Assembly (NCBI RefSeq): GCF_029392675.1
Contig: NZ_CP113941.1
Coordinates: 1,228,001 to 1,292,000 of the forward strand
DNA length: 64,000 bases
Direction: 5' to 3'
From: Lactobacillus sp. ESL0684
GTDB taxonomy: Bacteria > Bacillota > Bacilli > Lactobacillales > Lactobacillaceae
Shown here: piece by piece, positions 44,744-53,979 of the stretch
How the letters are laid out: each line of letters starts with the position of its first letter
Numbering within the stretch: the first letter of the stretch is position 1
Program-made: the position numbers and the translations under genes
Notes under the pieces: model-generated
Databases searched by the model: none
What the model saw: only the letters and a program-made list of their open reading frames with translations
What the model was told of the DNA's origin: nothing

Positions 44744-47185
44744 TTAATCAGCTGCCTCGTCGTCAGAAGCCGGCAGCAAAACTTGTCTAGGTTTAGAACC
44801 TTCAGACGGACCCACTATTCCTTTGGCTTCCATTTCATCAACAATTCGGGCTGCGCGATTATAACCAATTCGAAAACGACGCTGCAATAATGAAACACTC
44901 GCCGTTTGCTGGTGTCTAACTAATTCAACAGACTGCTCATAAAGTTCATCTTCTGGCTCATCATCAGTACTGGCTGCTGCATTATCACTTGCTTGAGGAA
45001 TAAGACTTTGATCATATTCTGGCTTTTGCTGATCCTTAACCCAGGTAATTACTTGCTCAACCTCACTTGAGGAAACGTAGGCGCCTTGAATTCTCTCAGG
45101 CTTTGACGCCCCAACAGGCATGTAAAGCATATCACCACGTCCCAACAATTTTTCAGCACCGGTTTGATCTAAAATTGTTCTGGAATCAACTCCACTCGAA
45201 ACAGCAAAGGAAATCCGTGACGGGACATTAGCCTTAATCAAACCAGTAATAACATCAACACTTGGTCGTTGAGTGGCTAAGATCATATGAATTCCAGCTG
45301 CCCGAGCCATTTGTCCCAAACGAACAATTGCACCTTCAACGTCATGACCACCAACCATCATTAAGTCACTAAGTTCATCAACTATTACCAAAATATATGG
45401 TAAAGGTTGCATTACTGACTTTTCCTTATCCTGATTATTGAGTTGCACTTTTTGATTGTACTCAGCCATATTTCGTGCACCGCTAGCTGCAAATAGTTGG
45501 TACCGTCGCTCCATTTCTTTGACTACCTTATTCAAAGCGTTAGCTGCCAATTTGGCATCAGTAACTACGGGAATTAGCAAATGTGGCACACCACCATAAA
45601 CTGATAATTCCACCATCTTGGGATCAATTAAGACCAATTTTACTTCATCAGGTTTAGCTTTCATTAAGACACTGGTTAAAATCGTATTAATTGCTACCGA
45701 CTTTCCCGATCCCGTGGAACCAGCAATCAGTAAATGCGGCATTTTGGCTAAATTAGCTGAAATTGTTTGCCCAGTTACATCTTTACCTAATGGAACCTCC
45801 ATTGGATCTTTATGAGCCTTTTCAGACTGATTTTGCATTACATCTTTAAAAGAAACCACCGAATTAGTTCGATTCGGTACCTCAATACCGATAAATGGTT
45901 TACCAGGAATTGGCGCCTCGATTCGAATATCCTTGGCAGCCAATGCCAAAGCTAAATCATCCGCCAAATTAACAATGCGACTTACTTTGACCCCAACAGC
46001 TGGTTGCACCTCATAGCGCGTAATTGTTGGCCCCAAAATTGCCTTTTTAATGATAACGTTAACGCCAAAACTTTTAAAAGTAGACTGCAATACTTGAGTA
46101 TTTTTTCTAATTAAGGACTCATCCGTACTTTGATCAACTTCTTTAACGGCATTGAGTAACGATAATGGCGGACGCTGATATGTCGAATCAGTCCGCTGAT
46201 TCTGCTTTAATTCACCATGGTCAATGGCTCCCAACTTTTGTTCAAGTTGCTGATCTTCTTGATCGGCTAAATGTGATTTTGGAAGCGAGTCAGACTCCGA
46301 ATTACTTTTAATTGCCTGCTTTTGAGGATGATTATGACTTGAAATTTGAATTTGTGGCTCGTCTTGTTTTACTGATTGATTTGATGTCGTTGACGTAGCC
46401 GCATCTTTTTGACCATCTGCTTTAGAAGCAACTTTACCAACTTGCGTATTAGCAATTTTAAAGTCGTCAACATTAGGAAATTCAGTTGAACGATCAACCG
46501 CTTCTGGTAAAGGTTCGACAGGTGTTTTTTGCTGTTGTTGATGCTGCTGACGAATTTTACCATACTTGTTTTTTAGCTTAAGTCCAGCTTGTTGATTCTG
46601 CCTAACAAATAATTGTCCTGCGGCTTGAATCACGTTGATCAAGGTTCTAAACTTGACATCACAAAACATCAATATTCCACTGGGAATCAATAAAATTGCT
46701 AAAATTCGCAACCCGATATGACCAAGTAACGGATAAAAACATTGGTAGCCAAGTGCACCAATCATGCCACCTCCAAGTGGCAAAGTTACTCCTGCTCGCA
46801 CAAACTCAGCTTTCATTTCATGCCAAAAAGCATTCATAAAAGCATTGTTGACTAATTCATGTTCAAAATAGATACTACTTTGAATCAACAATAATCCTAA
46901 AAATGCCAAAAATAACCCGCAACTTCGCTTAAACTTGAAATGCAATGGCTGATTATAAATCAACATTACTAACCCAAATAAAATGCATAAGCCGGCTGCT
47001 AATAAATAGGAATCTCCGCAAAAGAGTCGGTAAGCATTGGCAATTTGTTTACCTAACCAGCCAAATTTAGCAAACGCAAATAGTGCAATTACTATCTGAA
47101 CCAGACCAGTCACTGCCCAGGTTATTCCAGTCTTTTGCACCTTTTTACGTGGCTTAGCTGTCTTCCTTTTTTTCTTCTTAGGCAT
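44744..47185 (-). CDS. ftsK: DNA translocase FtsK/SpoIIIE
   Basis: Septal DNA pump that clears chromosomes and supports dimer resolution. The 813-residue protein starts with a Lys-rich segment, then four or five membrane helices (about 20-190). A variable Gln-rich linker (about 200-330) follows. The motor domain has Walker A AGSTGSGKS (near 475) and Walker B ILVIVDELSDLM. The C-terminal gamma winged helix (SLLQRRFRIGYNRAARIVDEME) reads KOPS/SRS sites. AGGAA precedes the ATG. Confidence 0.96.
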   Translation of the reverse strand: MPKKKKRKTAKPRKKVQKTGITWAVTGLVQIVIALFAFAKFGWLGKQIANAYRLFCGDSYLLAAGLCILFGLVMLIYNQPLHFKFKRSCGLFLAFLGLLLIQSSIYFEHELVNNAFMNAFWHEMKAEFVRAGVTLPLGGGMIGALGYQCFYPLLGHIGLRILAILLIPSGILMFCDVKFRTLINVIQAAGQLFVRQNQQAGLKLKNKYGKIRQQHQQQQKTPVEPLPEAVDRSTEFPNVDDFKIANTQVGKVASKADGQKDAATSTTSNQSVKQDEPQIQISSHNHPQKQAIKSNSESDSLPKSHLADQEDQQLEQKLGAIDHGELKQNQRTDSTYQRPPLSLLNAVKEVDQSTDESLIRKNTQVLQSTFKSFGVNVIIKKAILGPTITRYEVQPAVGVKVSRIVNLADDLALALAAKDIRIEAPIPGKPFIGIEVPNRTNSVVSFKDVMQNQSEKAHKDPMEVPLGKDVTGQTISANLAKMPHLLIAGSTGSGKSVAINTILTSVLMKAKPDEVKLVLIDPKMVELSVYGGVPHLLIPVVTDAKLAANALNKVVKEMERRYQLFAASGARNMAEYNQKVQLNNQDKEKSVMQPLPYILVIVDELSDLMMVGGHDVEGAIVRLGQMARAAGIHMILATQRPSVDVITGLIKANVPSRISFAVSSGVDSRTILDQTGAEKLLGRGDMLYMPVGASKPERIQGAYVSSSEVEQVITWVKDQQKPEYDQSLIPQASDNAAASTDDEPEDELYEQSVELVRHQQTASVSLLQRRFRIGYNRAARIVDEMEAKGIVGPSEGSKPRQVLLPASDDEAAD

Positions 47186-47204
47186 AACTATTCCTATTCA
47201 ACTA

Positions 47205-47597
47205 CTAAAAATTAGCTTGAAAATTCAAATTGACTGGCTGATCCAAAGTAATTCGGGTAACTTCATAAGTTAAAGTTTCAATATATTCCACTAAGGGCCG
47301 ACTAAGCAATTTATAGTCGGTCTTATCTAAATCACTACCATCACCAAAATAATCCTTAATCTGAACAATTTGACTAATCATCCCACTAACTGAAAAGTCT
47401 CCTGGCATGGGTGCGACATCAAACACGACGTTAATTTCAAAGTAATTGCCGTCTTGCCCTTCATCTCTAGTACCATCTTCATTTTGTTTTTCAACTTTTT
47501 TTAAGCCAAACTCAACTTGATCCTTAGTCTCTGGCTCAGCGTTAATATCGTAATGAAAGTTTTTCACCATAACTGGCGTTTCTTTTGAAAAGTCCAT
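47205..47597 (-). CDS. DUF1149-family protein (unknown)
   Basis: A 130-residue soluble acidic protein of the DUF1149 family (SecB-like fold by family assignment), common in lactobacilli and streptococci. It begins MDFSKETPVMVKNFHYD and has a central VVFDVAPMPGDFSVSGMISQIVQI. No catalytic motifs. GGAGATAATTAAGC precedes the ATG, two bases after the trmL stop, so it is probably cotranscribed with trmL. Function unknown. Confidence 0.75.
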   Translation of the reverse strand: MDFSKETPVMVKNFHYDINAEPETKDQVEFGLKKVEKQNEDGTRDEGQDGNYFEINVVFDVAPMPGDFSVSGMISQIVQIKDYFGDGSDLDKTDYKLLSRPLVEYIETLTYEVTRITLDQPVNLNFQANF

Positions 47598-47599
47598 GC

Positions 47600-48157
47600 T
47601 TAATTATCTCCTAAATTCCGTTCATATCGCTGCGGGCGATTATAATTATCTTTTAATTTATCATTTTCATAATGATGACTAGTTTCTAAATTAGGAAAAC
47701 CCTGTTGACGTAATGCTTCCAACAGCACCATTGCAACTGAATTTGACAAGTTGTAACACCGAATATTATCCGACATCGGGATTCTAAGATTACGATCATA
47801 ATATTCCCGCATAAAAGTTTCGGGCAATCCAGTTGTTTCTTTACCAAAGATAAAATAATAGTTCTTATTTTTATCAGTATAATCAACTTCGGCATAATTC
47901 TTGGTTGAAAATTTAGAAATCAAATACAGTTCATCATTAGCTGTTAGAGTTGCCAAAAAAGCAGCTAAATCATCATGACGATGGACTTCAACTTTATCCC
48001 AATAATCCAAACCCGCACGTTTCATTTTTTTATTATCAATTTGAAATCCTAATGGTTCAATTAAGTCTAGCACAGTGTTAGTCCCCGCGCATGTTCGGGC
48101 AATGTTACCAGTATTAGCCGGCATCAGTGGCTCATATAATACTACATGATTAGTCAT
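47600..48157 (-). CDS. trmL: tRNA (cytidine/uridine-34-2'-O)-methyltransferase
   Basis: SPOUT methyltransferase that modifies the wobble base of tRNA-Leu. Motifs are NTGNIARTCAGTN, FGKETTGLP and NLSNSVAMVLLEALRQQG, which form the trefoil knot. I choose MTNHVVLYEPL (185 residues) because AAGGAG lies six bases upstream. The reading from 48202 would begin inside the terminator of the upstream gene. It is followed at once by the DUF1149 gene. Confidence 0.93.
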   Translation of the reverse strand: MTNHVVLYEPLMPANTGNIARTCAGTNTVLDLIEPLGFQIDNKKMKRAGLDYWDKVEVHRHDDLAAFLATLTANDELYLISKFSTKNYAEVDYTDKNKNYYFIFGKETTGLPETFMREYYDRNLRIPMSDNIRCYNLSNSVAMVLLEALRQQGFPNLETSHHYENDKLKDNYNRPQRYERNLGDN

Positions 48158-48173
48158 CATTTTCTCCTTAATT

Positions 48174-48203
48174 AAAAAGATGAGGGTTCTCTTAGCCCAC
48201 ATC
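48174..48203 (-). terminator. Terminator after the AI-2E-type permease gene
   Basis: On the minus strand GATGTGGG and CCCTCATC pair with one mismatch and are followed by TTTTTAATT. This also argues against a trmL start at 48202. Confidence 0.7.
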
Positions 48204-48209
48204 CCTTTG

Positions 48210-49421
48210 TTAATCCTTTACTATATCTTTTGTATCTTTAACTTGGTCGGCTGTCTTGACCTGATCTTTGTCAGTCTGATCCTCTGCAAAGACTTGTGAA
48301 ACCTTACGGTAATAATTATACACACGCATAGTAATGATCTTTAAGACTGCATAAATTGGAATCCCAAAGATCACTCCCCAAAGTCCCCAAACTGAACTAG
48401 CACCGATTAACAATAAAATCGTAGTTACCGGATGCATTTCCATCTTATTACCCATAACCAAAGGACTAATTATTCGTGATTCGATAGTTTGTTCAATCGC
48501 AAATACAATTAAAACCTTGATTAGCATTGGAAAAGAAACCATCATGGCAATCACTAATGCAGGAATAATAGAAATAAAAGTGCCAAAGTATGGAATTAAA
48601 TTCAAAACACCACTTAAAACTGCCAAAGCAACTGCATAGGGCTCACCAATAACAGTGTACCCAATTCCAAACATTATGCCAACCCACAGGGCAACTGTAA
48701 TTTGTCCTCGAATATATGAGGCTAGAGCGGTATTAATATCATATAGCAACTGACTAAAACTAGCTTGCCAACGCTTAGGAGCAAACCCCGTCAAATATGG
48801 CCGCAATTGATGACCATCTTTCAACATAAAAAATAAAATAAAGGGTGCTGTAAACAAAGTCATAAAGATCATTGTAACCACGCTAATTGCCGACGAAATA
48901 TTGGTAATTGCTGTATTAAAGGCAGTTTTCCCGGATTTAAATAATAGGTTTTGTGCCTGACTAAGTGCGCTATTGAGACTATTTTTAACACTATGGAGCT
49001 GTGGATCCTGCAACGCATTTTGTACTGCACTTACCGCATCCTCCCAAATATGTGGCCAATTCTTAATCAATGAATTAATTTGACTTTGCACAATTGGCAA
49101 CAGCGTATTGATTGCCCAAATTAACAAAACCGCTACTATTACAAGTAAGCCAACAATGGTTATTACTCTAGGAACCTTAAACTTGCGTTCAAGTAAATCA
49201 ACCAGCGGATTCATAATATAGTACTGAATTACTGCCAATATTAATGGCGGCAACACTGCACTCATAAACAACTTGGCTGGATTTAACACAAAAGAAACTT
49301 TGTTAAATAGCCAAATAACTAGAAAAAACAGTAATAAATTAACCAATACTACACTAAAGCGATTATTTAAAAACCATTTTTGAAATACAGTAGTTTGCTT
49401 ATCTTTTCGTTCGTAATTCAT
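48210..49421 (-). CDS. AI-2E-family transporter (PerM/YtvI type)
   Basis: A 403-residue membrane protein with about eight helices and the family signature: PYFGTFISIIPALVIAMM, then ESRIISPLVMGNKMEMHPVTTILLLIGASSVWGLWG. The family includes the reported AI-2 exporter TqsA and Na+/H+ antiporters of the UPF0118 group, so the substrate is open. It ends in a charged Asp/Lys tail of about 45 residues. It is downstream of the GutA-like gene, with 13 bases between. Confidence 0.85.
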   Translation of the reverse strand: MNYERKDKQTTVFQKWFLNNRFSVVLVNLLLFFLVIWLFNKVSFVLNPAKLFMSAVLPPLILAVIQYYIMNPLVDLLERKFKVPRVITIVGLLVIVAVLLIWAINTLLPIVQSQINSLIKNWPHIWEDAVSAVQNALQDPQLHSVKNSLNSALSQAQNLLFKSGKTAFNTAITNISSAISVVTMIFMTLFTAPFILFFMLKDGHQLRPYLTGFAPKRWQASFSQLLYDINTALASYIRGQITVALWVGIMFGIGYTVIGEPYAVALAVLSGVLNLIPYFGTFISIIPALVIAMMVSFPMLIKVLIVFAIEQTIESRIISPLVMGNKMEMHPVTTILLLIGASSVWGLWGVIFGIPIYAVLKIITMRVYNYYRKVSQVFAEDQTDKDQVKTADQVKDTKDIVKD

Positions 49422-49434
49422 TAAAATATCCTAA

Positions 49435-49815
49435 TCAAATATGTTCATAAATAATTTCAGCACCAATTTCAAATTGCGGCTGAGTTTGTTTTGCTGTTAG
49501 ACTCAGATAAATAGCATTGGCAAGCGGATTCTTAGGAATCTTTTGACCAATAAACAGAGTAGAATGTCCCAAAGCACGCATATTGCTTTCGACCATTGGT
49601 CCAACATAATCAGCCAAATATGTTTGACCATCAATAGTAACGGTGTCACCTTTTTTCAAAACAAAATTATTTACGAGGCTATCCCGGTCAAACTTTTGTA
49701 TCACAGACACATCTACCAATTCTGGACTCACATTTTCACCAAATAAAATTACCATTTGCTGATCAGCTACAAAGGCTTGCTGACCAATTTGCTTAATTGT
49801 TGAAATCCACTTCAT
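49435..49815 (-). CDS. GutA/SrlB-like protein lacking the phosphorylatable His
   Basis: A 126-residue stand-alone protein matching PTS glucitol/sorbitol IIA (IKQIGQQAFVADQQMVILFGE; SNMRALGHSTLFIGQ). Aligned to E. coli SrlB, the segment around phospho-His43 (ADLEEYCFIH) corresponds to PELVDVSVIQ, so position 40 is Gln. It is probably not a phosphocarrier. AAGGAG precedes the chosen MKWIST start; the longer reading at 49848 overlaps the site. No IIB, IIC or sorbitol dehydrogenase gene is near. It is probably cotranscribed with the AI-2E-type permease gene. A regulatory or ligand-binding role is speculation. Confidence 0.75.
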   Translation of the reverse strand: MKWISTIKQIGQQAFVADQQMVILFGENVSPELVDVSVIQKFDRDSLVNNFVLKKGDTVTIDGQTYLADYVGPMVESNMRALGHSTLFIGQKIPKNPLANAIYLSLTAKQTQPQFEIGAEIIYEHI

Positions 49816-49851
49816 TTTACTATTCTCCTTAGAACTTAATTCTAGCATACC

Positions 49852-49889
49852 AAAAACCGCTTAACTAATATCTAAGCGGTTTTATTTTT
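49852..49889. terminator. Bidirectional terminator at the P-type ATPase gene end
   Basis: AAAACCGCTTA and TAAGCGGTTTT pair around a short loop, with T-rich DNA on both outer sides. It ends the ATPase gene on the minus strand. Confidence 0.8.
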
Positions 49890-52643
49890 TTATTTTTTAT
49901 GGTAGAACAACCATTTTCGAGCTTCATCAATTAATACAAGTGGAATTGGTAGACAAGCTAGAAATAACCAATCGGTTGGTAATAATTGGTTAGTATTGAA
50001 TATTTGTTGCAATCCTGGAGTTATTGTCAAAATTAAAAACAAAATGATTTCAAAAATAATTCCATACCAGATATTATGGTTACTGAACAACCCTTTTTGA
50101 AAAATTGAGATTTTATTTGTACGACAATTTAAAACATTAGCAATTTGGGTAAAAATAATCGTTCCTAAAACCATAGTAGTTGCACGTGCATATACTGGAC
50201 CGTTAGCAGCCAAAGCTACATTAGGCCAACCATTTTGCAAATTAACCAGCAAATATGCACCAACTGAAATAAGGCTGGCAATCAAACCATACCAGAAAAA
50301 TGCCCGTCTAATTACTTGCCGATTTAACAAATGTTCACTACGTTTACGTGGTGCTTGCTGCATAATATCAGGATCCACTGATTCACTTCCAAGACCTAAA
50401 GCAGGTAACATATCAGTTCCTAAGTCAACTGTTAGAATCTGCATAACCGTCATTGGTAATGGAATTAGACCACCTGAAAACAGGAATAAAATTGATGGAA
50501 AAGCCTCAGGCACATTCGAGGTCAAAATATAGGTCAAAAACTTACGAATATTACTATAAACGGCACGCCCCTCTTCAATAGCAGCTACAATCGAGGCAAA
50601 ATTATCATCAGTCAAAATAATATTAGCTGCATCTTTAGCAACATCTGTTCCAGTTAAACCCATTGCAATCCCAATATCCGCCTGCTTTAAAGCTGGCGCA
50701 TCATTAACACCGTCGCCTGTTGAGGCCACAATCTCACCATTTGCTTGCAGCGTTTTGACTACCCGATATTTTTGTTCAGGAGCTACTCTAGCAAAAATAA
50801 CTTCTCCTCGCAGTGCTGCCCGCAAATCAGTATCGCTCATCGAACTTAGTTCACTACCAGTAATTACACGTGCTTTATCTGAAGTTAACCCGATATGGAC
50901 GGCCACTGATTTAGCAGTTAATTCTGAATCACCAGTAACCATGATGATTTTTATTTTAGCCTCATGACAGCGACGAATTGCAGCATAAATTTCTGGTCGT
51001 GGTGGATCACTCATTGTAGTTAAGCCGACAAAGACCAATTGTTGTTCTGCATCAGCAATTGTTAGCTGATTGACATCATTATTTGCTGCAATTACGCGGT
51101 AGGCTAGTGCCATGCTACGCAAGCCTTGGGCAGCATAGTTGGCATTGACTTTAGCAATCTGCTTGCGGTCGTCTTCAGATAGCGGTCGAACCTTGCCTCC
51201 AGCTTGAATTCGGTCACACTGTTTAATCGTGTCACTAAAAGATCCCTTAGTAAAAACAATATTCTCTGTCTCAGTTAAATGATGAATCGTTGACATCCGT
51301 TTACGCTCAGAATCAAATGGTAATTCTCTTAAACGCGGATACTTTGCTTGCTCTGTTTGTAAGTCAAATCCTGCTTTTTGCGCCATAATTACCAAAGCCG
51401 CTTCAGTTGGCGTACCAAGAATCTTTGGTTTGCCATTCTTTGTTTTACTAGGCTGAACATTAGTATCATTGTCTAACGCGGCAATTTGTACAGCCCTTGC
51501 TAAATCCGGATTAGCTGAATAAGTTAATTTTTGCCCTTTAAGTTCAACTTGACCATTATTTACATAACCATTACCAGTTACAGTATATTCATTTTCAGGT
51601 GTCCATAGATAGTGGACGGTCATTTGGTTTTGAGTCAGAGTGCCAGTCTTATCGGAACAAATAACCGTAGTTTCGCCCAAAGTTTCAACAGAATTTAACT
51701 CTTTAACCAAAGCGTGCTTTTTAGCCATTCTACGAACACCCTGTGCCAAACTCAAGGTAACTGTCGGCAATAGCCCTTCTGGGATAAAGGCCACAATCAT
51801 CCCAAGTGCAAAAATAAAGGCTTTGGCAAATGGATATTTAACGATAAAGATTGCTGCCAACAAGAACAATACCCCTATTGAAACAGCAATAATCGATAAT
51901 TGCTTAGTTAGCCGGTTAAGTTCTTCAGTTAAAGGACTAGTTACTTGTTCCTGTTTTTGAGTCAATTGTGCAATCTTACCAAATTCAGTATTCATTCCTG
52001 TGTTAAATGCAATCGCTTTAGCACTCCCAGCACTAACGGTAGTTCCAGAGTATACCAAATTAGTTTCTGCATAACTACCTTCCCCTGGCGCATATTTAGT
52101 TGATTTAGCAGTTGGAACAGATTCACCAGTCAAGGCACTTTGATCAACTTGCAGCGAATTGGTACTGATTAGCCGTGCATCTGCAGGAATCGAATCACCA
52201 GCCTGCAAAATAAAAACATCCCCAGGAACCAATTGCTTAGCATCAATTTGCAGCCGTTTACCAGCTCGAATAACATCGACATAAGTTGGCAGTAAGTTGT
52301 TAAGTGCAGCTGTTGCTTTCTTAGCAGCCCGCTCTTGCCAAAAACTAAATAAACCATTAATGATATTCACTAGCCAAATTGCAATTCCAAGACCAACAGT
52401 GCCACTAATAATCGCAATTGCACCTGAGATCCATAATAAAATTGCCATGGTACTCAGGAAGTTCTTTAAAAAAGCCTTCCATTGTGCTTGTTGTTCGGGC
52501 TTTTTAATTTCATTAACACCATACTTTTGCAAACGCTGCTCAGCTTCATTGTCGCTTAATCCACTATCAGTCGAATGCAAATTAGCATAAACTGCCGTAA
52601 GCTCATCTTCAGCATAAAGTTTACGAATTGTATTTTGATCCAT
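49890..52643 (-). CDS. P-type ATPase of the Na,K-ATPase-like (IIC) branch
   Basis: A 917-residue cation pump. It has the TGES actuator motif (ALTGESVP), phosphorylated Asp331 in CSDKTGTLTQN, nucleotide-domain KGSFSDTI, and hinge TGDGVNDAPALK. Membrane ligands match the alpha subunit of animal Na,K-ATPase rather than SERCA: PEGLLPTVT with Glu289, YILTSNVPE with Tyr705, Ser709, Asn710 and Glu713, and DLGTDMLPA with Asp740 and Asp744. No beta-subunit gene is nearby. Annotation as a Ca pump would be less precise. It is a single gene with AGAGG before the ATG. Confidence 0.85.
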   Translation of the reverse strand: MDQNTIRKLYAEDELTAVYANLHSTDSGLSDNEAEQRLQKYGVNEIKKPEQQAQWKAFLKNFLSTMAILLWISGAIAIISGTVGLGIAIWLVNIINGLFSFWQERAAKKATAALNNLLPTYVDVIRAGKRLQIDAKQLVPGDVFILQAGDSIPADARLISTNSLQVDQSALTGESVPTAKSTKYAPGEGSYAETNLVYSGTTVSAGSAKAIAFNTGMNTEFGKIAQLTQKQEQVTSPLTEELNRLTKQLSIIAVSIGVLFLLAAIFIVKYPFAKAFIFALGMIVAFIPEGLLPTVTLSLAQGVRRMAKKHALVKELNSVETLGETTVICSDKTGTLTQNQMTVHYLWTPENEYTVTGNGYVNNGQVELKGQKLTYSANPDLARAVQIAALDNDTNVQPSKTKNGKPKILGTPTEAALVIMAQKAGFDLQTEQAKYPRLRELPFDSERKRMSTIHHLTETENIVFTKGSFSDTIKQCDRIQAGGKVRPLSEDDRKQIAKVNANYAAQGLRSMALAYRVIAANNDVNQLTIADAEQQLVFVGLTTMSDPPRPEIYAAIRRCHEAKIKIIMVTGDSELTAKSVAVHIGLTSDKARVITGSELSSMSDTDLRAALRGEVIFARVAPEQKYRVVKTLQANGEIVASTGDGVNDAPALKQADIGIAMGLTGTDVAKDAANIILTDDNFASIVAAIEEGRAVYSNIRKFLTYILTSNVPEAFPSILFLFSGGLIPLPMTVMQILTVDLGTDMLPALGLGSESVDPDIMQQAPRKRSEHLLNRQVIRRAFFWYGLIASLISVGAYLLVNLQNGWPNVALAANGPVYARATTMVLGTIIFTQIANVLNCRTNKISIFQKGLFSNHNIWYGIIFEIILFLILTITPGLQQIFNTNQLLPTDWLFLACLPIPLVLIDEARKWLFYHKK

Positions 52644-52792
52644 TAGAGTCGCCTCTCAGACTTTCCGCCCTGAAGTAATATCAAGGTCACAAAATAACAT
52701 TTCTTAAGAAAAACACGAAATTCTTTATCCTTGCTTGTCGTGTTATACTTATTAAATTAAGTATATTACAATGTTCAGATGGAGGCATGAAT

Positions 52793-53821
52793 ATGAAACT
52801 ATTAATTGGTGGCTACACTAAAAATAAGGCTACTGGTATCTATGAATTACCCGTTACTGAGGGGCAACCAATCAAAGTGGGACAAGCTCAAGAAATAATT
52901 AAAATTGGTGGGCCAACCTATTTTGTTAAAGATGAGCAACTGCTCTTTACTATTAATAATGCTGGTGACAAGGGCGGTATCAGTGCATTTAAATTAACTG
53001 AGCAACATTATCAAGAAACCGACTCCGCATTGAGTACTGGTTCTTCTCCAGCCTATATTGGCATTAATCGACCGCACAAGTTGCTCTATACAGCTAATTA
53101 TCATACAGCAAAATTAGCCGTATATTCCTATACTACTGCTGGAAAATTAACCTTACTTGATTCAGTAACACACAAGGCAGACAATTTAGGACCAAGACCT
53201 GAACAAATAGATGGTGCACATCCTCACTTCTTCGATCAAACACCACAAGGCAACTTAGTTAGTTGTGATTTAGGCAATGATCGGGTCGATTTCTACCAAT
53301 TTAAGAATCAAAAGCTCCAACACGTCGCTGAATATCAAAATGAGGCGGGTTTTGGTAGTCGGCACCTAGTCTTTAGTCCAGATGGGAACTATTTTTATGT
53401 CGTAGGTGAATTATCAAGCAAGATTAATTTAGTCAAATTTAATGAAGAAACTTGGCAATTTGATAACTTGGCAACTTATTCGACAATACCAGCAAATTAC
53501 ACTGCACATAACGGAGCAGCCGCTATTAGAATGAGCAGTGATGGAAAATTCATTTACGTTTCTAATCGTGGACATAATTCAATTACCGTCTTTAAAGTTA
53601 AAGACGACCATACTTTAGAAATTAGTCAACGCATCTCCACCTTTGGCGAATTTCCACGTGATTTCAATTGGGATCAGGCTGAAAAATACGTCGTGGTTGC
53701 TAACCAAAATACCAATAATGCTACTTTATATGAGCGTGATGCTGATAACGGGGCGTTAACTCCGCTTCAAAAAAATATTCAAGTACCAGAAGGAACTTGT
53801 GTAGTATTTGAAAATGAGTAA
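52793..53821 (+). CDS. pgl: Lactonase-family beta-propeller (6-phosphogluconolactonase type)
   Basis: A 342-residue seven-bladed propeller of the YbhE/Pgl lactonase family (GYTKNKATGIYELPV; GAHPHFFDQTP; GSRHLVFSPDGNYFYVVGE; HNGAAAIRMSSDGKFIYVSNRGHNSI). Hydrolysis of 6-phosphogluconolactone is the family activity, though some members act on other lactones. The start is MKLLIGG with GGAGG seven bases upstream; the ATG at 52787 is too close to the site. An extended -10 (TGTTATACT) is upstream. The IS1182 element begins 14 bases after the stop. Confidence 0.85.
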   Translation: MKLLIGGYTKNKATGIYELPVTEGQPIKVGQAQEIIKIGGPTYFVKDEQLLFTINNAGDKGGISAFKLTEQHYQETDSALSTGSSPAYIGINRPHKLLYTANYHTAKLAVYSYTTAGKLTLLDSVTHKADNLGPRPEQIDGAHPHFFDQTPQGNLVSCDLGNDRVDFYQFKNQKLQHVAEYQNEAGFGSRHLVFSPDGNYFYVVGELSSKINLVKFNEETWQFDNLATYSTIPANYTAHNGAAAIRMSSDGKFIYVSNRGHNSITVFKVKDDHTLEISQRISTFGEFPRDFNWDQAEKYVVVANQNTNNATLYERDADNGALTPLQKNIQVPEGTCVVFENE

Positions 53822-53834
53822 TTGCTGTTAATCC

Positions 53835-53856
53835 AATCAAAAGTGTCTGGGAAAAA
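53835..53856. repeat. IS1182 left inverted repeat
   Basis: 22 bases starting AATCAAAAGTGTCTGGG, the exact reverse complement of the right end. It lies 13 bases after the lactonase stop. Confidence 0.92.
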
Positions 53857-53875
53857 ACTAGACCCTTAAAAGCAA

Positions 53876-53912
53876 AAAATCCGTTAGAATCTTTGCGTTC
53901 TAGCGGATTTTT
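53876..53912. terminator. Terminator-like hairpin inside the IS left end
   Basis: AAAATCCGTTAGAA and TTCTAGCGGATTTT form a 14-bp stem with one G-T pair, followed by T residues on both strands. It can stop read-through from the lactonase gene into the transposase gene and shield the IS from impinging transcription. Confidence 0.8.
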
Positions 53913-53979
53913 CATATACATTCTAGCCTAACCTTGTTATTATTAAATTACTACAAAAAACAAAAAAGGTGGGCTTTTC

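Noticed and set aside
47600-48202. trmL start at 48202
   Set aside because: The extra 15 residues are the translated terminator of the upstream gene, and AAGGAG lies before the later ATG.
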